A stretch of DNA of 64,000 nt from Kordia zhangzhouensis (GTDB lineage Bacteria > Bacteroidota > Bacteroidia > Flavobacteriales > Flavobacteriaceae): assembly GCF_001005305.1 (NCBI RefSeq), contig NZ_LBMH01000001.1, positions 124,001 to 188,000 on the forward strand. Reading direction: 5' to 3'. Shown here in pieces: positions 60,548 through 64,000 of this stretch (its first letter is position 1; each line of letters opens with the position of its first letter). The notes under the pieces were generated by a model, which was not told the origin of the DNA, made no database searches, and saw only the letters and a list, made by a program, of their open reading frames with translations. A program made the position numbers and the translations under genes.

Positions 60548-62146
60548 TTATTTGATTGGTCCACCAGCCATGATTTCTTCATTGGCAAACTCTTCAAATT
60601 TCGCAAAATTCTTTTTAAATGAATTAGACAGTTCAGTAGCCTTCGTATTATATGCATCCGCATCAGCCCAAGTATCAATAGGATTCAATACTTCATTAGG
60701 CACATTTGGACAATCTTTAGGAATTGCCAATCCGAAAACTGGATGTATTTGATAGTCCACATCATTTAGTTTTCCTTCCAGTGCTGCACTAATCATAGCA
60801 CGTGTATATTTCAATTTCATACGATTACCAATACCATAAGGACCGCCTGTCCATCCTGTATTGATTAACCAAACATTGACACCTGCTTCTTGCATTTTTT
60901 TACTTAGCATTTCGGCGTATTTTGTTGGGTGCAACGGCATAAATGGTGCTCCAAAACATGCTGAGAAACTAGGAACAGGCTCAGTAATTCCCGCTTCAGT
61001 TCCTGCTACTTTGGCTGTATATCCTGAAATAAAGTGATAAGCTGCTTGTCCAGGTGTAAGCTTAGAAATTGGAGGCAAAACTCCAAAAGCATCTGCTGTT
61101 AAAAAGAATATATTCTTTGGATTGGTTCCAATAGAAGGCTCTTGAATATTATCAATATGATAAATAGGATAACTTACACGTGTATTTTGTGTAATGCTTG
61201 TATCTTCAAAATCTACATTCTTATTCTCGTCTAAAATTACATTTTCAAGGATTGCTCCTTTTTTGATTGCATGATAAATATCCGGTTCTTTTTCTTCACT
61301 TAAATCAATTACTTTCGCATAACAACCACCTTCAAAATTAAAGACGGTGTTTTCGTTTGTCCAACCGTGCTCATCATCACCAATCAATTTTCGTTCTGGA
61401 TCAGCTGATAATGTAGTTTTTCCAGTTCCTGATAATCCAAAAAAGATAGCAGTATCTCCATCTTTGCCAACATTTGCACTACAGTGCATCGGTAAAGTAT
61501 TCTTGAATACTGGCAAAATAAAATTTAATGCTGAGAAAATTCCTTTCTTAATCTCTCCTGTATAACCAGTTCCTCCAATCAAAGCAATTTTCTTCTCAAA
61601 ATTCAAAATTGCAAAGTTATGTTGACGTGTTCCATCTATTGCTGGATCTGCCATAAATCCTGGTGCATTTACGATTAGCCAATCTTCTTCAAAATTTTCC
61701 AATTCATCTTCTGTTGGACGTAAAAACATATTATGAGCAAACATGTTACTCCAAGGATATTCATTTACTACACGAATATTTAAACGGTAGTTATCATCTG
61801 CACAAGCATATGCATCACGCACATACACTTCTTTTCCTGATAAATAATCAACCACTTTATCATATAGTTTATCAAAAGCAGTTGGTTCAAAAGGAATGTT
61901 AATGTTTCCCCACCAAACCTTGTCTTCTGTAATACTATCCTTTACTATAAATCGATCTTTAGGTGATCTTCCTGTAAATTCTCCAGTATTTACAGCAATG
62001 GCTCCAAAAGAAGTTTCAACTCCTTGTCCATTCTTTATAGTTTCTTCATGTAATTGGTCTGAGGAAAGTTGGTAGTGCGCTTTCGCTTCTTTGATTCCGT
62101 ACGGAGTTAACGAAATCGTTTTCGTTGAGAAGGTGTTATTCGTCAT
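60548..62146 (-). CDS. pckA: Phosphoenolpyruvate carboxykinase (ATP)
   Basis: This 532-residue enzyme interconverts oxaloacetate and PEP with ATP, the entry step of gluconeogenesis. It has the kinase-1a P-loop FFGLSGTGKTTLSADPERKL (about 234-253), kinase-2 LIGDDEHGW, and the substrate-site MHCSANVG plus FTGRSPKDRFIV near the N-terminus. The length is normal for the family (about 530-540). Start ATG 62146, with a -7 element TACTTTTG about 35 bp upstream. The gene is monocistronic, bounded by a bidirectional terminator. Confidence 0.97.
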   Translation of the reverse strand: MTNNTFSTKTISLTPYGIKEAKAHYQLSSDQLHEETIKNGQGVETSFGAIAVNTGEFTGRSPKDRFIVKDSITEDKVWWGNINIPFEPTAFDKLYDKVVDYLSGKEVYVRDAYACADDNYRLNIRVVNEYPWSNMFAHNMFLRPTEDELENFEEDWLIVNAPGFMADPAIDGTRQHNFAILNFEKKIALIGGTGYTGEIKKGIFSALNFILPVFKNTLPMHCSANVGKDGDTAIFFGLSGTGKTTLSADPERKLIGDDEHGWTNENTVFNFEGGCYAKVIDLSEEKEPDIYHAIKKGAILENVILDENKNVDFEDTSITQNTRVSYPIYHIDNIQEPSIGTNPKNIFFLTADAFGVLPPISKLTPGQAAYHFISGYTAKVAGTEAGITEPVPSFSACFGAPFMPLHPTKYAEMLSKKMQEAGVNVWLINTGWTGGPYGIGNRMKLKYTRAMISAALEGKLNDVDYQIHPVFGLAIPKDCPNVPNEVLNPIDTWADADAYNTKATELSNSFKKNFAKFEEFANEEIMAGGPIK

Positions 62147-62180
62147 AACTTTTAACTCTTGTTGTGTTTTTTGTAAAGGG

Positions 62181-62188
62181 CAAAAGTA
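62181..62188 (-). promoter_or_regulatory. -7 promoter element of pckA
   Basis: TACTTTTG on the minus strand is an exact TAnnTTTG match, 35 bp before the ATG at 62146. Confidence 0.6.
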
Positions 62189-62214
62189 TAAATATTTTTA
62201 TAGATAACAGATTT

Positions 62215-62613
62215 TTAAGCCATTTTATCCACTTTAGTTCTAAAAAAACTCACGATTAGAACAATCCACCCAATAATTAACAAAGTTCCTCCAATTGGTG
62301 TTACAAATGCTATTGTTTTAAAGTCAAAACTGGTCATATCATTTGTTGCAAGTACATATATTGACCCAGAGAACAATACAGTTCCCCAAAGAATAAATAT
62401 GTATATTAGTTTTTGCATTTTAGGAGCTACAAAAGCAGAAGATCCAAGAAACAATAAAAAAAGTGCATGATACATTTGATAACGCACTCCTGTCTCAAAA
62501 GAAATTAGCTGATCTGAATTTAACGTATTTTTGAGCCCATGAGCTCCAAAAGCCCCTAAAATAACTGCCAAACATCCTAAAATAGCTCCTGTGTATAAAA
62601 TTTTTTTTCTCAT
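62215..62613 (-). CDS. DUF423 membrane protein
   Basis: This 132-residue protein has four membrane helices. The N-terminal TGAILGCLAVILGAFGAHGLKN and the YQMYHALFLLFLG segment are the signature of DUF423 (YgdD/TMEM256-like), and the C-terminus has FVTPIGGTLLIIGWIVLI. The function is unknown. It is located in the inner membrane. It is upstream of pckA on the same strand with about 68 bp between, and divergent from the saccharopine dehydrogenase gene. Confidence 0.88.
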   Translation of the reverse strand: MRKKILYTGAILGCLAVILGAFGAHGLKNTLNSDQLISFETGVRYQMYHALFLLFLGSSAFVAPKMQKLIYIFILWGTVLFSGSIYVLATNDMTSFDFKTIAFVTPIGGTLLIIGWIVLIVSFFRTKVDKMA

Positions 62614-62703
62614 ATTTTTATGAAGTTATTTTTATAAATGTAACATTTCACTACATTCGTGTTAAATTAATGTCCATTACAAAATTACGCAACAAAAGCC
62701 ACT

Positions 62704-64000
62704 ATGCGAAACATTTTAATTATTGGTGCAGGAAAATCTGCCTCTTACCTCATCAAATATTTTCTAGATAAAAGCCAAACCGAAAATTTACACATAACTG
62801 TTGGAGATATCAACGTCGAAAATGCAAAAAAACTAGTCGGAAATCATCCTAATGCTTCTGCAGTATTCTTGGATGTATTTCAAGAAGATAGTCGAAAAGA
62901 AGCCATTCAAAAGGCTTCAATTGTAATTTCTATGCTCCCTGCACGCTTCCATATTGAAGTTGCAAAAGACTGTGTCCATTTTGGAAAAAACATGGTGACC
63001 GCTTCATACATAAGTCCTGAAATGCAAGCGCTTGACAAAGCTGTAAAGGAAAAAGGGCTCGTGTTTATGAACGAAATTGGAGTAGATCCTGGTATTGATC
63101 ACATGAGTGCAATGGAAGTCATTGATCGCATTCGTGACAATGGTGGAAAAATGATTTTATTTGAATCTTTTACAGGTGGATTGGTCGCTCCCGAAAGTGA
63201 TACCAACTTGTGGAATTATAAGTTTACATGGAATCCTCGAAACGTAGTTTTAGCGGGACAAGGTGGTGCGGCTAAATTTATTCAAGAAGGCACTTATAAA
63301 TACATTCCTTACCACCGATTATTCCGTCGTACAGAATTTCTAAACGTAGAAGGCTATGGAAAATTTGAAGCGTATGCCAATCGGGATTCTTTAAAATATA
63401 GAAGTGTTTACGGCTTAGATGACATTTTGACTTTATATCGAGGAACCATTCGAAGAGTTGGGTTTTCTCGTGCATGGCAAATGTTTGTTGTATTAGGAAT
63501 GACTGACGACAGTTATACCATCGAAAACTCTGCAAAAATGAGTTATCGTGATTTCGTAAACTTATTTTTACCATATAGTCCTACCGATTCCGTTGAACTT
63601 AAAATGCGTCACAACTTGAAAATTGATCAAGATGATACGCTTTGGGAAAAATTATTAGAATTAGATATTTTCAATCCAAATAAAAAAATAGGTCTTGAAA
63701 ATGCAACACCTGCCCAAATTCTTCAAAAAATATTAATGGATAGTTGGTCACTAGCTCCTGACGATAAAGATATGATTGTGATGTATCATAAATTTGGATA
63801 TGAATTAGATGATAAAAAACATCAAATAGAATCGAAAATGGTAATTTTAGGAGAAGACCAAACTTATACAGCCATGGCTAAAACCGTTGGATTGCCGGTT
63901 GCGATTGCCGCTTTAAAAATCTTAAATGGTAAAATTACAACACCTGGCGTACAATTACCTATTACAAGAGAAGTATACACACCTATTTTAGAAGAGCTAA
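62704..64000 (+). CDS. Saccharopine dehydrogenase family protein, C-terminus cut by window end
   Basis: The gene is open to the window edge, with 432 codons readable from ATG 62704. The N-terminal Rossmann fold has ILIIGAGKSASYLIKYFLD (about 4-22). VISMLPARFHIEVAKDCVHFGKNMVTASYIS and NEIGVDPGIDHMSAMEVID, then a substrate region with SFTGGLVAPESDTNLWNYKFTWNPRN, match saccharopine dehydrogenase/reductase (homospermidine-synthase-like) enzymes. The C-terminal domain (QTYTAMAKTVGLPVAIAALKILNG) is also typical. Probably only some 20-30 residues are missing. Likely role is lysine catabolism via saccharopine; this is inferred. It is a single gene divergent from DUF423. Confidence 0.85.
   Translation, partial: MRNILIIGAGKSASYLIKYFLDKSQTENLHITVGDINVENAKKLVGNHPNASAVFLDVFQEDSRKEAIQKASIVISMLPARFHIEVAKDCVHFGKNMVTASYISPEMQALDKAVKEKGLVFMNEIGVDPGIDHMSAMEVIDRIRDNGGKMILFESFTGGLVAPESDTNLWNYKFTWNPRNVVLAGQGGAAKFIQEGTYKYIPYHRLFRRTEFLNVEGYGKFEAYANRDSLKYRSVYGLDDILTLYRGTIRRVGFSRAWQMFVVLGMTDDSYTIENSAKMSYRDFVNLFLPYSPTDSVELKMRHNLKIDQDDTLWEKLLELDIFNPNKKIGLENATPAQILQKILMDSWSLAPDDKDMIVMYHKFGYELDDKKHQIESKMVILGEDQTYTAMAKTVGLPVAIAALKILNGKITTPGVQLPITREVYTPILEEL

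Noticed and set aside
1-64000. tRNA, rRNA, CRISPR, insertion sequence or prophage
   Set aside because: No T-loop/anticodon patterns, regularly spaced repeats, transposase or phage genes were found on reading both strands; a tRNAscan or ISfinder search would be needed to be certain.

Overview
The window looks like a chromosomal segment of a marine flavobacterium (Bacteroidota, family Flavobacteriaceae, possibly Kordia-like). The DNA is AT-rich, and many start regions carry the Bacteroidota -7 element TAnnTTTG. Typical families of the phylum are present: DUF4271 beside HemD, a DUF4296 lipoprotein after dihydroorotase, DUF6090, a TonB-dependent receptor with a carboxypeptidase-regulatory-like domain, a type IX secretion (T9SS) C-terminal domain, and a mevalonate-pathway cluster. 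I see no rRNA, tRNA, insertion sequence, prophage or CRISPR array.

Layout. 1-2308: a truncated GH113-like lipoprotein, an outer-membrane protein and a DUF547 protein, all on the minus strand. 2580-6329: a FAD/NAD oxidoreductase, a membrane polyferredoxin and a MORN-type repeat protein. 6489-10066: a tightly packed operon of three sugar transferases (soluble GT2, membrane GT2, GT-C). 10866-13704: a TPR histidine kinase and response regulator, preceded by a 56-residue lipoprotein gene. 14914-21244: RNA modification, nitrilase, and the mevalonate-pathway operon mvaD-mvk-ubiA. 23784-27034: a LytS/LytTR two-component pair and a secreted alpha/beta hydrolase whose promoter carries a 21-bp-phased direct repeat that looks like a LytTR operator.

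27193-33530: a very large lipoprotein (metallophosphoesterase, Fam20C-like kinase domain, outer-membrane barrel), a small glutaredoxin pair, and an HD phosphohydrolase fused to a Pycsar-type transmembrane effector domain. 33588-40088: hemD, dolichyl-phosphate-mannose-type synthase, pyrC, an epimerase and tyrS. 41756-50929: an orphan LuxE-like protein, then a T9SS protein, a beta-helix-like lipoprotein and a TonB receptor, divergent from a PhoB/PhoR-like pair. The receptor/regulator intergenic region holds two arrays of 11-bp-phased TAACA-like half-sites, suggesting that the pair controls the uptake locus.

50894-64000: mostly housekeeping genes. These are a glycosyltransferase, trmB, a LysE-type exporter, an alkyltransferase-like protein, an iron-sulfur/electron-transfer series (Mrp, NifU domain, ferredoxin-NADP reductase, 2Fe-2S ferredoxin), a metallophosphoesterase, a GAF protein, pckA, a DUF423 protein and a saccharopine dehydrogenase cut by the window end.

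The most interesting items are the phosphatase-kinase-barrel fusion, the free-standing HD-PycTM protein, the two putative response-regulator operators, and a hairpin that encloses the start codon of the GH113-like gene.
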